A DNA stretch of 64,000 nucleotides. Origin: Acidimicrobiales bacterium. GTDB taxonomy: Bacteria; Actinomycetota; Acidimicrobiia; Acidimicrobiales; Acidimicrobilacustridaceae. The translations under genes and the position numbers were made by a program. Every line of letters begins with the position of its first letter. Position 1 is the first letter of the stretch. The DNA is taken from the NCBI GenBank assembly GCA_025455885.1, contig JALOLR010000003.1, positions 62,001 to 126,000 on the forward strand, written 5' to 3'. The notes beneath the pieces are model-generated. The model did not search any database. It saw only the letters and a list, made by a program, of their open reading frames with translations, and was not told where the DNA came from. Below, one piece after another: positions 8,723 through 16,692 of the stretch.

Positions 8723-9583
8723 ATGGCCACGATCGTCTGCTTCCACGCCCATCCCGACGACGAGGCGATCGCCACCGGCGGGAGCATGATCCTCGCCGCC
8801 GACGCCGGCCACGACGTGGTCCTCGTGCTCGGCACCCGCGGCGAGCACGGCGAGCCTGTCCCGGGGGTGCTCGCCGAGGGCGAGGAGCTGTGGCAGCGCC
8901 GGGTGGCCGAGACCCACGAGGCGGCCGACCGCTTGGGGGTGGGGCGCGTCGAGTTCCTCGGCTACCGCGACTCCGGGATGATGGGCGAGCCGACGAACGA
9001 CGATCCGACGTGCTTCTGGCAGGCCGACGTCGAGGAGGCGTCGGACCGCCTGGCGTCGTTGCTCCGGGAGGTCGCCGCCGACGTGCTCACCGTCTACGAC
9101 GACCACGGCGGCTACGGGCACCCCGACCACATCCAGGTCCATCGGGTGGGGGTGCGGGCCGCCGAGAAGGCCGGGGTGGAGCGGGTCTTCCAGTCGACGA
9201 TGAACCGCGACCACATCCGGCGTTCCATGGAGGCCCGCAGCGAGGAGTTCGGTCGCGACCTCGTCGACGCCGCCGAGGGGCCGACGGCGGGTGAGGAGAT
9301 GGCCGGGGGCCTGACGGCGCAGGAGACCGACCGGATGCGCCGCGCCACGGAGGAGGAGTTCGGCTCCCCGGAGGCGCTGATCACCCACGCCGTCGACGTG
9401 ACCTCGGTGATCGATCGCAAGCGCGACGCGATGCGGGCCCACGAGAGCCAGATCGCACCCGACTCGTTCTTCCTCGCCATGCCCGACGAGGTCTTCACCG
9501 AGGCCTTCGGCACCGAGTGGTACATCGCGCTGGGGGCCACGCGGGAAGCCGGCGAACCGTTCGCTCCCTCCATCGTTCCCTGA
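8723..9583 (+). CDS. PIG-L family zinc N-deacetylase
   Basis: A 286-residue LmbE/PIG-L protein. The zinc-binding AHPDDE is at residues 9-14, and the second metal motif GYGHPDHIQVHR is near the middle. This family removes acetyl groups from N-acetylglucosamine-type conjugates. In actinobacteria it includes MshB and Mca of mycothiol metabolism, so a role in mycothiol synthesis or conjugate cleavage is possible but not shown by the sequence. Single gene with its own promoter. An imperfect hairpin overlaps its stop codon. Confidence 0.85.
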   Translation: MATIVCFHAHPDDEAIATGGSMILAADAGHDVVLVLGTRGEHGEPVPGVLAEGEELWQRRVAETHEAADRLGVGRVEFLGYRDSGMMGEPTNDDPTCFWQADVEEASDRLASLLREVAADVLTVYDDHGGYGHPDHIQVHRVGVRAAEKAGVERVFQSTMNRDHIRRSMEARSEEFGRDLVDAAEGPTAGEEMAGGLTAQETDRMRRATEEEFGSPEALITHAVDVTSVIDRKRDAMRAHESQIAPDSFFLAMPDEVFTEAFGTEWYIALGATREAGEPFAPSIVP

Positions 9584-9608
9584 TCGTCCCGCCGATCGGG
9601 GGCGATCA
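9581..9608 (+). terminator. Possible hairpin terminator after the PIG-L gene
   Basis: TGATCG (9581-9586) pairs with CGATCA (9603-9608), with CCCG/CGGG pairing inside and single-base bulges. There is no T-tract. It lies just upstream of the next gene's -10 box. Confidence 0.4.
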
Positions 9609-9610
9609 CC

Positions 9611-9616
9611 TAGGGT
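9611..9616 (+). promoter_or_regulatory. -10 box for DUF4333 lipoprotein gene
   Basis: TAGGGT, 43 bases before the GTG at 9660. Unlike its neighbours, this gene therefore has a leader carrying a Shine-Dalgarno sequence. Confidence 0.4.
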
Positions 9617-9659
9617 GGCCGGGTCGTTGCGGACGGCACGAACGGAGCGGAGGGTCGCA

Positions 9660-10217
9660 GTGAAGCGAAGCGTTGGTGGGGCAGTCGTGATCGTCGCGGG
9701 GCTCGCGCTCCTGGCCGGGTGTTCGGGCGGGGGTGATGCCCCCGAGGTCGTCTCGGTGGCCACCACCGAGGCGACGACGACCACGGAGGTGCCGAGCGTC
9801 ATCGACGAGATCGTGCTGCAGGACGAGATCGACTCGCTGTTCGCCGAGGTCAGCGTGGCGCTGAGCGAGGTGCGCTGCCCCTCCGAGGTGGAGATCGAGT
9901 CGGGGGGCACGTTCCAGTGCACCGCCGTCACGACCGAGGGCCTGTCGCTCCCCGTCGAGGTGACGATGACCGACAACGAGGGCACCGTCGACATCGCGGC
10001 GGGCAAGGACGTGCTCCTCGTCACCGACGAGGAGGTCGACCAGGCCGCGCAGGTGCTCGCCGACGAGCTCGGCGGGACCGTCACCGTCGAGTGCCCGAGG
10101 GTCCAGATCGTCACCGACGCCACCGGTTCGATCGTGTGCGACGGGTCCACCTCCACCGGCCTCACGGGCACCGTGACGCTCACCTACGTGAACAACCGCC
10201 TCACCGGCGTCGAGTAG
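9660..10217 (+). CDS. Lipoprotein with two DUF4333-like repeats
   Basis: A 185-residue predicted lipoprotein. Signal sequence VKRSVGGAVVIVAGLALLAGC ends in the lipobox LAGC (Cys about residue 21), followed by a Gly/Thr/Glu-rich linker. Two copies of a cysteine-pair domain then occur: VRCPSEVEIESGGTFQCTA and VECPRVQIVTDATGSIVC, each followed by a V(T)VT-type strand. This matches actinobacterial DUF4333 secreted or lipid-anchored proteins of unknown role. GTG at 9660 has GGAGGG at 9649-9654 five bases upstream, so the longer upstream frame is not used. Confidence 0.82.
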   Translation: MKRSVGGAVVIVAGLALLAGCSGGGDAPEVVSVATTEATTTTEVPSVIDEIVLQDEIDSLFAEVSVALSEVRCPSEVEIESGGTFQCTAVTTEGLSLPVEVTMTDNEGTVDIAAGKDVLLVTDEEVDQAAQVLADELGGTVTVECPRVQIVTDATGSIVCDGSTSTGLTGTVTLTYVNNRLTGVE

Positions 10218-10235
10218 CGCAGGACCGGCGTCGCC

Positions 10236-10514
10236 TCAGAGCGGGAGCAGGACCCCGACGCCCCGGAACACGTGGCTGCGCCCGTCCGAGCGCACCATCA
10301 CCGCGTCGCCGCGGAGCCGGGTGCCCTCGGTGGTGGTGACGTGGAGGTCGTAGGGAGCCGGCTCGAGGGCCACGTCGTCGGTGGACGAGGCCAGGCACTC
10401 CCAGTCCTCGTCGGTGGCGTTGGCGTTGTGCACCACCACCAGGTGCCCGTAGCGCAACGGCACCTCGACACCGTTCAGCCGGAGACCGGCGACGGTGAAC
10501 TGCTCGTGGTTCAC
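10236..10514 (-). CDS. Small protein of unknown function coupled to map
   Basis: A 92-residue protein I do not recognise. It starts MNHEQFTVAGLRLNGVEVPLR and contains LVVVHNANATDEDWECLASS and a strand-rich second half ending VFRGVGVLLPL. No membrane helix or signal. Its GTG overlaps the map stop codon (GTGA), so it is translated together with methionine aminopeptidase. The predicted beta-rich fold could be a small binding domain, but nothing in it indicates a reaction. Confidence 0.65.
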   Translation of the reverse strand: MNHEQFTVAGLRLNGVEVPLRYGHLVVVHNANATDEDWECLASSTDDVALEPAPYDLHVTTTEGTRLRGDAVMVRSDGRSHVFRGVGVLLPL

Positions 10515-11449
10515 CCGACCTCTTCGCGGTCCCCGGCGAGGGTGAGGACCTCGACCCCGGTCCCGGTGACCAGCACGGTGTGCTCGAACTGCGCGGTGCG
10601 GCTCCCGTCGGCGGTGACGGCGGTCCAGTCGTCGGCCCAGATCCGGTGGTTGCCGGTCCCGATCGAGATCATCGGCTCGATGGTGAACACCATGCCCGGC
10701 TCCATCTCGGTGGTCATCCGGGGCTCGAAGTAATGCGGGATCTGCAGGTCGGTGTGGAACTGCTCGCCGATCCCGTGGCCGACGAAGGCCCGGACCACCT
10801 CGAAGCCGTGACGGTGGGCGTGGGTCTCGATGGCCTGACCGATGTCGCTGAACGGCCGACCGGGGCGCACCGCCGCCATGCCGAGGTCGAGGCACTCGCG
10901 GGTGACGTCGACGAGGCGCTTCGAGGCGTCGTCGATGGTGCCGACCGCGAACGTGGCGTTGGTGTCGCCATGGACCCCGTCGAGGAAGATGGTGACGTCG
11001 AGGTTGACGATGTCGCCCTCACGCAGCGGGCGGTCGTCGGGGATGCCGTGGCAGATGACCTCGTTGACCGAGGTGCACAGCGACTTGGGATAACCCCGGT
11101 AGTTGAGCGTGCTCGGGTAGCCGCCGCGGTCGATGTAGGCCTGGTGCACGAGTGCGTCGATCTCGTCGGTGGTCACGCCGGGGGCGACGGCGGCGCCGCC
11201 CAGCTCGAGGATCTCTGCGGCGGCGGCGCCGGCGCGGCGCATCCGCTCGATCACGTCGGCGGACTTCACCCTCGGCTCGTCCCAGCGCACCGGGGTGCCC
11301 GTCTCGGCGTAGTCGGGGCGGGGGATGTCCGACGGCACGGAGCGCATCGGGCTGATCACCCCGGGCTGCAGCACCTCACGGCTGTCGCGGTGGCAGCGCT
11401 TGAACTTGCGGCCGCTGCCGCACCAGCAGGGATCGTTGGCCTTCAGCAC
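10511..11449 (-). CDS. map: Type I methionine aminopeptidase with N-terminal SEC-C zinc motif
   Basis: A 312-residue enzyme removing the initiator methionine from nascent proteins. The N terminus carries a SEC-C zinc motif, DPCWCGSGRKFKRCH (about residues 5-20), as in some bacterial MetAPs, probably for ribosome association. The catalytic domain shows the metal ligands Asp in NLDVTIFLDGVHGDTNATF, His in VGHGIGEQFH, Glu in FTIEPM and Glu in AQFEHTVLV. The GTG at 11449 follows TACACT by six bases, so the mRNA is likely leaderless. A small unknown gene is coupled downstream. Confidence 0.93.
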   Translation of the reverse strand: MLKANDPCWCGSGRKFKRCHRDSREVLQPGVISPMRSVPSDIPRPDYAETGTPVRWDEPRVKSADVIERMRRAGAAAAEILELGGAAVAPGVTTDEIDALVHQAYIDRGGYPSTLNYRGYPKSLCTSVNEVICHGIPDDRPLREGDIVNLDVTIFLDGVHGDTNATFAVGTIDDASKRLVDVTRECLDLGMAAVRPGRPFSDIGQAIETHAHRHGFEVVRAFVGHGIGEQFHTDLQIPHYFEPRMTTEMEPGMVFTIEPMISIGTGNHRIWADDWTAVTADGSRTAQFEHTVLVTGTGVEVLTLAGDREEVG

Positions 11450-11455
11450 GTGACC

Positions 11456-11461
11456 AGTGTA
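11456..11461 (-). promoter_or_regulatory. -10 box for map (leaderless)
   Basis: TACACT on the minus strand, six bases before the GTG at 11449. Confidence 0.5.
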
Positions 11462-11554
11462 CGGGCGGCTGATCCAACCGGGATCGGCGGACGGGCCGAT
11501 CGGGCACCGGTCGCCGACTGGCGCCGGGTCGACCCGACGGGCACGATCAACCCC

Positions 11555-11956
11555 ATGACGATCATCCGCATCAACGCCATCACCGTCCCGGCCGACGCAG
11601 GCGACGAGCTCGCCCACCGCTTCGCCGCCCGCGCCGGGGCCGTCGACGGCCAGGACGGGTTCGAGGGCTTCGAGCTGCTCAAGCCCACCGATGAGCGCAC
11701 GACGTGGCTGGTCATCACCCGCTGGCGGGACGAGGCGGCCTTCGAGTCGTGGCTGTCGTCGCCGGCGTTCGCCCAGGGCCACGCCGGGACGGGCGGGGCG
11801 CCGGCCGCCGCCGGCCACCCCGGCGGCGGCCATCCGGGTGGCGGGCACCCCGGCCCCGGTGGGTCCGGTCCCCCCGAAGGCGCCCAGCGGCCGGTGGGCG
11901 TGGCCAGCGAGCTGTGGGCCTACGAGCCTGTCGTCTCCCGCCCCGGAGCGGCCTGA
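11555..11956 (+). CDS. Antibiotic-biosynthesis-monooxygenase-fold protein with His/Gly-rich insert
   Basis: A 133-residue protein. Residues 1-75 fit the ABM/dimeric ferredoxin-like fold: TIIRINAITVPADAGDELAH, DGFEGFELLKP and TWLVITRWRDEAAFESWLSS. Such proteins include small monooxygenases and heme-degrading enzymes. After AFAQGHA comes an unusual low-complexity stretch with three HPG units (HPGGGHPGGGHPGPGG, about residues 88-103) before a closing strand, ASELWAYEPVV. The insert could bind metal or heme or simply be a flexible loop. A weak CACGAT box sits seven bases before ATG. Activity not assigned. Confidence 0.75.
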   Translation: MTIIRINAITVPADAGDELAHRFAARAGAVDGQDGFEGFELLKPTDERTTWLVITRWRDEAAFESWLSSPAFAQGHAGTGGAPAAAGHPGGGHPGGGHPGPGGSGPPEGAQRPVGVASELWAYEPVVSRPGAA

Positions 11957-11968
11957 GGCCGGGCGCTC

Positions 11969-12328
11969 GTGGGGCTCAGCGACGCTCACTCCCTGCTCGC
12001 CTGGGTGTTGATCGTCACCAACGCCGTGGCCGGCGTCTGGGTGCTCGGCGCGAACTGGTGGGCCGCGCTGCGGTCCCGGGTGATGTGGTGGTCGGTCGCC
12101 GTGGCCATGGCGGTGGTGGTCGCCCAGGTCGCCCTCGGCGTCGCCGTCCAGGAGATCGACGACATCGAGTCGCCCCCGCTGCACGCGCTCTACGGCTTCA
12201 CCGCGCTGATCGCGGTCGGCGTCATCTACAGCTACGCCAAGCAGATGCGCGACCGGCAGTACGTCGTCTACGGCTTCGGTCTGCTCTTCATCATGGGCCT
12301 CGGTATCCGAGAGCTCTTCCTCGCCTGA
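11969..12328 (+). CDS. Four-helix membrane protein of unknown function
   Basis: A 119-residue hydrophobic protein with four predicted membrane helices (about residues 9-30, 38-60, 70-88 and 97-116) and short polar turns; the only charged loop of note is VQEIDDIESPPLH between helices 2 and 3. It resembles conserved actinobacterial small membrane proteins, but I cannot name it. The GTG start lies 12 bases after the preceding stop, so it is probably in the same transcript. A perfect 14-bp hairpin terminator follows. Confidence 0.7.
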   Translation: MGLSDAHSLLAWVLIVTNAVAGVWVLGANWWAALRSRVMWWSVAVAMAVVVAQVALGVAVQEIDDIESPPLHALYGFTALIAVGVIYSYAKQMRDRQYVVYGFGLLFIMGLGIRELFLA

Positions 12329-12331
12329 GGA

Positions 12332-12372
12332 CCCGGTCCGTCGCCTCTCGAGTGGAAGGGCGACGGACCGGG
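12332..12372. terminator. Perfect 14-bp bidirectional hairpin terminator
   Basis: CCCGGTCCGTCGCC (12332-12345) is exactly complementary to 12359-12372, with a 13-base loop. It lies between the converging membrane-protein gene and pckG, so it can stop transcription from both sides. There is no T-tract on either side. Confidence 0.8.
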
Positions 12373-12400
12373 CACCGGGCGACGGGCGCCTCGGTCGGGC

Positions 12401-14191
12401 TCAGTCGGCGAGACGCTTCTCGAGCTCCCGCAGCTCGTCGCGGAGCTCGTCGGGGAGCCGCTCGCCGATGCGGTCGTAGTGGGCCTCGATCTGGGGGATC
12501 TCGGCGCGCCAGGCCTCGTTGTCGACCGACAGCAGCGTCGTCAGGGTCTCGGCGTCGAGGTCGAGGCCCGTGGTGTCGAGGTCCTCGGGTCGGGGCACTC
12601 GTCCGATGGCGGTGTCGGCCGCGTCGGCGGTGCCCTCGAGGCGCTCCACGACCCACTTGAGCACCCGGGAGTTCTCGCCGAACCCGGGCCACAGGAACGA
12701 TCCGTCGTCGCCCTTGCGGAACCAGTTCACCCAGAACAGCTTGGGCAGCTTCTCCGGGTCGGTGGCCTGGCCGATCTCGAGCCAGTGCCCGAAGTAGTCC
12801 CCCATGTTGTAGCCGCAGAAAGGCAGCATCGCGAAGGGATCGAAGCGCAGCTCGCCCACCGTCCCCGCCGCCGCTGCGGTCTTCTCCGAGCTCATGATCG
12901 AGCCGAGGAACGTGCCGTGGTGCCAGTCGAAGGCCTCGGTGACCAGCGGGACGTTGGTGGCACGGCGACCGCCGAAGAGGATCGCCGAGATCGGCACGCC
13001 GGCCGGGTCCTCCCACTCCGGGGCGATCGACGGGCACTGCGCGGCCGGGGCCGTGAAGCGGGCGTTGGGATGGGCGGCCGGGGTGCCCGACTCGGGCGTC
13101 CAGTCCTGGCCCTTCCAGTCGACGAGGTGCTCGGGCGCCTCGCCGAGATCCTCCCACCAGATGTCGCCGTCGTCGGTGAGGGCGCAGTTGGTGAAGATCG
13201 AGTTGGCCCGCACGGACTGCAGGGCGTTGTAGTTGGAGACGGCCGACGTGCCCGGGGCCACGCCGAAGAAGCCGGCCTCGGGGTTGATGGCGTGGAGCCG
13301 GCCGTCGTCGCCGAACTTCATCCAGGCGATGTCGTCGCCCACCGTCTCGACCGTCCAGCCCGGCAGGGTGGGGATGAGCATCGCCATGTTCGTCTTGCCG
13401 CAGGCCGACGGGAACGCCGCCGCGACGTAGTGCTTGACCCCCTCGGGCGAGGTGAGGCCGAGGATGAGCATGTGCTCGGCCATCCAGCCGTCGTCGCGGG
13501 CCATGGTCGAGGCGATGCGCAGGGCGAAGCACTTCTTGCCGAGCAGGGCGTTCCCGCCGTAACCCGAGCCGTACGACCAGATCTCACGGGTCTCGGGGAA
13601 GTGGACGATGTACTTGTTCTCGGCGTCGCACGGCCACGGCACGTCGGCCTGGCCGTCGGCGAGGGGCATGCCCACCGAGTGCACGCACGGCACCCACTCG
13701 CCGTCGCCGAGGACGTCGAGCGCCCCCTGGCCCATGCGGGTCATGATCCGCATGTTGACGGCCACGTACGCCGAGTCGGTGAGCTGCACGCCGATGTGGG
13801 CGATGGGAGAACCGAGCGGGCCCATGGAGAAGGGCACCACGTACATCGTGCGGCCCTTCATGGCCCCGGTGTAGAGGCGGGTCAGCTCGTCCTTCATCTC
13901 CGCGGGCGGGCGCCAGTTGTTCGTGGGCCCGGCGTCGATCTCGGCCTCGGAACAGATGAAGGTCCGGTCCTCGACCCGGGCCACGTCGCCGGGGTCGGAG
14001 AGGGCGAGGTAGCTGTTCGGGCGCTTCGCCTCGTTCAACGTCCGGAACGTGCCGCCCGCGACGAGCTCGGCGCAGAAGCGGTCGTACTCCTCCGCGGAGC
14101 CGTCGCACCAGTGCACGTCAGCGGGTTGGAGCACCTCCCGCCAGTGCTCCACCCAGTCGAGCAGTTGCTGGTTGGTGGTGTGTCCGGCCAT
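12401..14191 (-). CDS. pckG: Phosphoenolpyruvate carboxykinase (GTP)
   Basis: A 596-residue enzyme interconverting oxaloacetate and phosphoenolpyruvate with GTP/GDP, the first committed step of gluconeogenesis. It shows [13 protein letters not shown], the kinase-1 P-loop [12 protein letters not shown], the metal/substrate segment [20 protein letters not shown] with [10 protein letters not shown], and [12 protein letters not shown]. The sequence is the GTP-dependent type normal for actinobacteria, not the ATP type. ATG at 14191 is chosen because GGAGGT lies 4 bases upstream; an in-frame ATG at 14206 has no such site. Confidence 0.95.
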   Translation of the reverse strand: MAGHTTNQQLLDWVEHWREVLQPADVHWCDGSAEEYDRFCAELVAGGTFRTLNEAKRPNSYLALSDPGDVARVEDRTFICSEAEIDAGPTNNWRPPAEMKDELTRLYTGAMKGRTMYVVPFSMGPLGSPIAHIGVQLTDSAYVAVNMRIMTRMGQGALDVLGDGEWVPCVHSVGMPLADGQADVPWPCDAENKYIVHFPETREIWSYGSGYGGNALLGKKCFALRIASTMARDDGWMAEHMLILGLTSPEGVKHYVAAAFPSACGKTNMAMLIPTLPGWTVETVGDDIAWMKFGDDGRLHAINPEAGFFGVAPGTSAVSNYNALQSVRANSIFTNCALTDDGDIWWEDLGEAPEHLVDWKGQDWTPESGTPAAHPNARFTAPAAQCPSIAPEWEDPAGVPISAILFGGRRATNVPLVTEAFDWHHGTFLGSIMSSEKTAAAAGTVGELRFDPFAMLPFCGYNMGDYFGHWLEIGQATDPEKLPKLFWVNWFRKGDDGSFLWPGFGENSRVLKWVVERLEGTADAADTAIGRVPRPEDLDTTGLDLDAETLTTLLSVDNEAWRAEIPQIEAHYDRIGERLPDELRDELRELEKRLAD

Positions 14192-14217
14192 GGGCACCTC
14201 CGACATCGTTGTCGTCG

Positions 14218-14298
14218 GCTCTCGGGGAGAGCGGTGGGGGATCGGTCACGGGAGAACGGCGAACGACATCTCCGTGACGTCCCGGTGACGCAATCCTA
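14218..14298 (-). promoter_or_regulatory. pckG promoter and leader hairpin
   Basis: On the minus strand a TAGGAT -10 box (14293-14298) precedes a leader of about 90 bases. The leader contains a perfect 6-bp hairpin, GCTCTC/GAGAGC at 14218-14232. The rest of 14192-14377 holds no gene. Confidence 0.4.
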
Positions 14299-14377
14299 GA
14301 TGGCCGCGCCGGCCACCGGGCCAGCGGAGGGTCACAACCCGACAGGGTCGCTCGGCCCCGTGCCGGTCATGCGCCGG

Positions 14378-14707
14378 TCAGGTGAGCGGCTCGCCGCCCT
14401 GGGGGTGCTGGGTGTCGTCGGGGTGCACCGCGGGGAAGCCCGGCGTGCCCATGTTCCCCTCGGCGCCGGTGCGCACCCGGCTGGCCATGCCCTTGTCGTC
14501 GAGGTCGAAGACGATCCGCTGGCCCTGGCGCAGCATCCGGAAGACCGAGTCGTGCAGGGCGCTCCGGCTCAACTCGTACTCGACGAGGGTGCGGTCGTCG
14601 ACCACCACGCCGTCGGCGAGGATCGGATCGAAGGACTTCACGACGCCCTGCAGCGACGTGGTCCGGATCCCGGTCCCCGGTGCCTCGACGGTGGCGTCGT
14701 CGGCCAC
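14378..14707 (-). CDS. Cold-shock-domain-like protein
   Basis: A 109-residue protein, two bases downstream of the rpmB stop. The middle reads LQGVVKSFDPILADGVVVDD, then YELSRSALHDSVFRMLRQGQ and RIVFDLDDKGMASRVRTG. This is the order of strands in a cold-shock OB fold (GxVKxFD near the start, LxxGQRVxF near the end). The aromatic RNP1 core (KGFGFI) is replaced by ADGVVV, so nucleic-acid binding may be weak or altered. A disordered Gly/Pro tail follows. Coupling to a ribosomal-protein gene hints at a translation-related role; this is inference. Confidence 0.6.
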   Translation of the reverse strand: MADDATVEAPGTGIRTTSLQGVVKSFDPILADGVVVDDRTLVEYELSRSALHDSVFRMLRQGQRIVFDLDDKGMASRVRTGAEGNMGTPGFPAVHPDDTQHPQGGEPLT

Positions 14708-14709
14708 GG

Positions 14710-14904
14710 TCAGCGGGCCGCCTTCGTGACCTTGCCGGCCTTGAGGCACGACGTGCACACGTCGAGACGCCTGGTCGAGCCGTCCACGACGGCCCGGACC
14801 CGCTGGATGTTGGGGTTCCAGCGCCGCTTGGTGCGGCGGTGCGAATGGCTGACCGCCATGCCGAACGACGGGTGCTTTCCGCACACCTCGCAAATCGATG
14901 CCAT
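14710..14904 (-). CDS. rpmB: 50S ribosomal protein bL28, zinc-binding form
   Basis: A 64-residue ribosomal protein: [19 protein letters not shown], then [18 protein letters not shown] and a C-terminal [10 protein letters not shown]. Two CxxC pairs (CEVC and CTSC) make it the zinc-binding (C+) form; many actinobacteria have a cysteine-free paralogue for zinc shortage elsewhere in the genome. ATG at 14904 is preceded by GAGGTGG. It has its own -10 box and leads a two-gene unit with the cold-shock-like gene. Confidence 0.95.
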   Translation of the reverse strand: MASICEVCGKHPSFGMAVSHSHRRTKRRWNPNIQRVRAVVDGSTRRLDVCTSCLKAGKVTKAAR

Positions 14905-14944
14905 GGGGGACCACCTCGGGACGCAGGACACAAACGGACGGTGG

Positions 14945-14950
14945 ACTCTA
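14945..14950 (-). promoter_or_regulatory. -10 box for rpmB
   Basis: TAGAGT on the minus strand. It leaves a leader of about 35 bases with a GAGGTGG ribosome site. Confidence 0.45.
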
Positions 14951-15012
14951 CCCGGTGGTCCGCGACCGGCCCAACTCGCGCCCTGCGCATCGGGCCGCGT
15001 GCCTCCGGTCAC

Positions 15013-15018
15013 TACGAT
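15013..15018 (+). promoter_or_regulatory. -10 box for fakA (leaderless)
   Basis: TACGAT, seven bases before the GTG at 15026. Confidence 0.5.
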
Positions 15019-15025
15019 CCCGGCC

Positions 15026-16684
15026 GTGCCCGTGCTCGACCACCTCGTCGCCGACGACCTCCGTGACCTCGTCAGGGGCTACGCCGACATCCTCTCGGTC
15101 CACCGCGAGGCCATCAACCGCCTCAACGTCTACCCGGTGCCCGACGGCGACACCGGCACCAACATGTCGCTCACGATGGCCTCGGTGGTCGCCGAGGTCG
15201 ACGGCGCCGGGCCCGACATGGCGTCGGTCTGCCAGGCCATCAGCCACGGGTCGCTCATGGGAGCCCGGGGCAACTCCGGGGTGATCCTCTCGCAGATCCT
15301 GCGCGGCCTGGCCGAGGGCTTCCGTGACGGCGACGGCGTCGACGCGGCCACGCTCGTCGCAGCCCTCGACGCGGCTGCCACGGCCGCCTACGGCGCGGTG
15401 ATGAAGCCGGTGGAGGGCACGATCCTCACCGTGGTGCGCGCCGTGGCCGACGGTGCGGCCGAGGGGCTGGCCTCGGGGGCCGACCTCGTCGGGGTGCTCG
15501 ACGCCGGACGGGATCGGGGCGCCGACGCGCTCGCCCGGACGCCGGACCTGCTCCCGGTGCTGGCCGAGGCCGGCGTGGTCGACTCCGGCGGCACGGGGCT
15601 GTTGCTGCTCGTCGACGTGGCGCTGCACCTCGCCGACGGGCGGGCGCTGCCCGACCCGCCCGAGGGCGGCGGGGCATCGGCCGACTTCAGCGCGGCCTTC
15701 GAATCGGTGCACGCCGGCGAGGGCCACGGGGGTGTCGCCGACCTTCGCTACGAGGTCATGTACTTCCTCGAGGCTCCCGACGAGGCGATCGCCGGCTTCA
15801 AGGACGTGTGGGCCACCCTCGGCGACTCGATCGTGGTCGTCGGCGGCGACGGCCTGTGGAACTGCCACGTTCACACCGACGACATCGGTGCGGCCATCGA
15901 GGCGGCGGTCGACATCGGCCGGCCCCGTTCGATCCGGGTCACCGACCTGCTCGAGGAGGTCGAGGAGGAGAAGTGGGTGCGCGAAGCCCAGCCCGGGCCC
16001 GCCGAGCCGGCCACCGTGCACGACCCGGTGCCGTGCGCGGTCGTCGCCGTCGCCGCCGGCGAGGGGATCCGCCGCATCTTCTACAGCCTGGGGGTCCAGG
16101 GGATCGTCACCGGTGGTCAGACGATGAACCCCTCCACCGCCCAGCTCCTCGCCGAGGTGGAGGCGGCGCCGGCCGACGAGGTCGTGATCCTGCCGAACAA
16201 CAAGAACATCGTGCCTGTCGCCGAACAGGTCGACGCCATGACCTCCAAGTGCGTGCGCGTGGTGCCCACCCGGGGGGTGGCCGAGGGCTTCGCCGCCCTC
16301 CTGAGCTACGACCCGCAGGCCGGCGCCGACGCCAACGCCGATGCGATGTCGGTCGCCGCCGGACAGGTCGTCGCCGGTGAGGTCACGCGGGCGGTGCGCG
16401 ACTCGAGCTGCGAGCGCGGGCCGATCGCCGAGGGCGACTGGCTCGGCATCGCCCGCGAGGGGATCCTCTCGATCCACGCCGACCTGGGTGAGGCGGCCGC
16501 CGGCCTGCTGGCCGAGATCGTCGACGACGGCCACGAGATCGTCACCGTGATCGAGGGGGAAGGCGCCACACCTGCGGTGACCCGCCACATCGAGGTCTGG
16601 GTGCACGACCACCGTCCCGGCTGCGAGGTCGAGATCCACCACGGTGCCCAGCCGCTGTACCCCTACCTGTTCGGGATCGAGTAG
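15026..16684 (+). CDS. fakA: DAK2/DegV-partner fatty acid kinase-like protein (YloV family)
   Basis: A 552-residue protein of the DhaL-type kinase fused-domain family. The N-terminal kinase domain has [18 protein letters not shown] (metal and ATP binding) and [16 protein letters not shown]. The middle and C-terminal regions carry [35 protein letters not shown] and the ending [11 protein letters not shown]. FakA phosphorylates fatty acids presented by a FakB (DegV) partner for phospholipid synthesis; no FakB is encoded here. GTG at 15026 is placed by the -10 spacing; the frame stays open upstream but that part has no coding support. recG follows after 8 bases. Confidence 0.85.
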   Translation: MPVLDHLVADDLRDLVRGYADILSVHREAINRLNVYPVPDGDTGTNMSLTMASVVAEVDGAGPDMASVCQAISHGSLMGARGNSGVILSQILRGLAEGFRDGDGVDAATLVAALDAAATAAYGAVMKPVEGTILTVVRAVADGAAEGLASGADLVGVLDAGRDRGADALARTPDLLPVLAEAGVVDSGGTGLLLLVDVALHLADGRALPDPPEGGGASADFSAAFESVHAGEGHGGVADLRYEVMYFLEAPDEAIAGFKDVWATLGDSIVVVGGDGLWNCHVHTDDIGAAIEAAVDIGRPRSIRVTDLLEEVEEEKWVREAQPGPAEPATVHDPVPCAVVAVAAGEGIRRIFYSLGVQGIVTGGQTMNPSTAQLLAEVEAAPADEVVILPNNKNIVPVAEQVDAMTSKCVRVVPTRGVAEGFAALLSYDPQAGADANADAMSVAAGQVVAGEVTRAVRDSSCERGPIAEGDWLGIAREGILSIHADLGEAAAGLLAEIVDDGHEIVTVIEGEGATPAVTRHIEVWVHDHRPGCEVEIHHGAQPLYPYLFGIE

Positions 16685-16692
16685 GACCGGCC

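Noticed and set aside
9615-9659. Longer N terminus for the DUF4333 lipoprotein
   Set aside because: It would place 15 residues before the signal sequence, and its first codon overlaps the -10 box; GTG 9660 has a good GGAGGG site.
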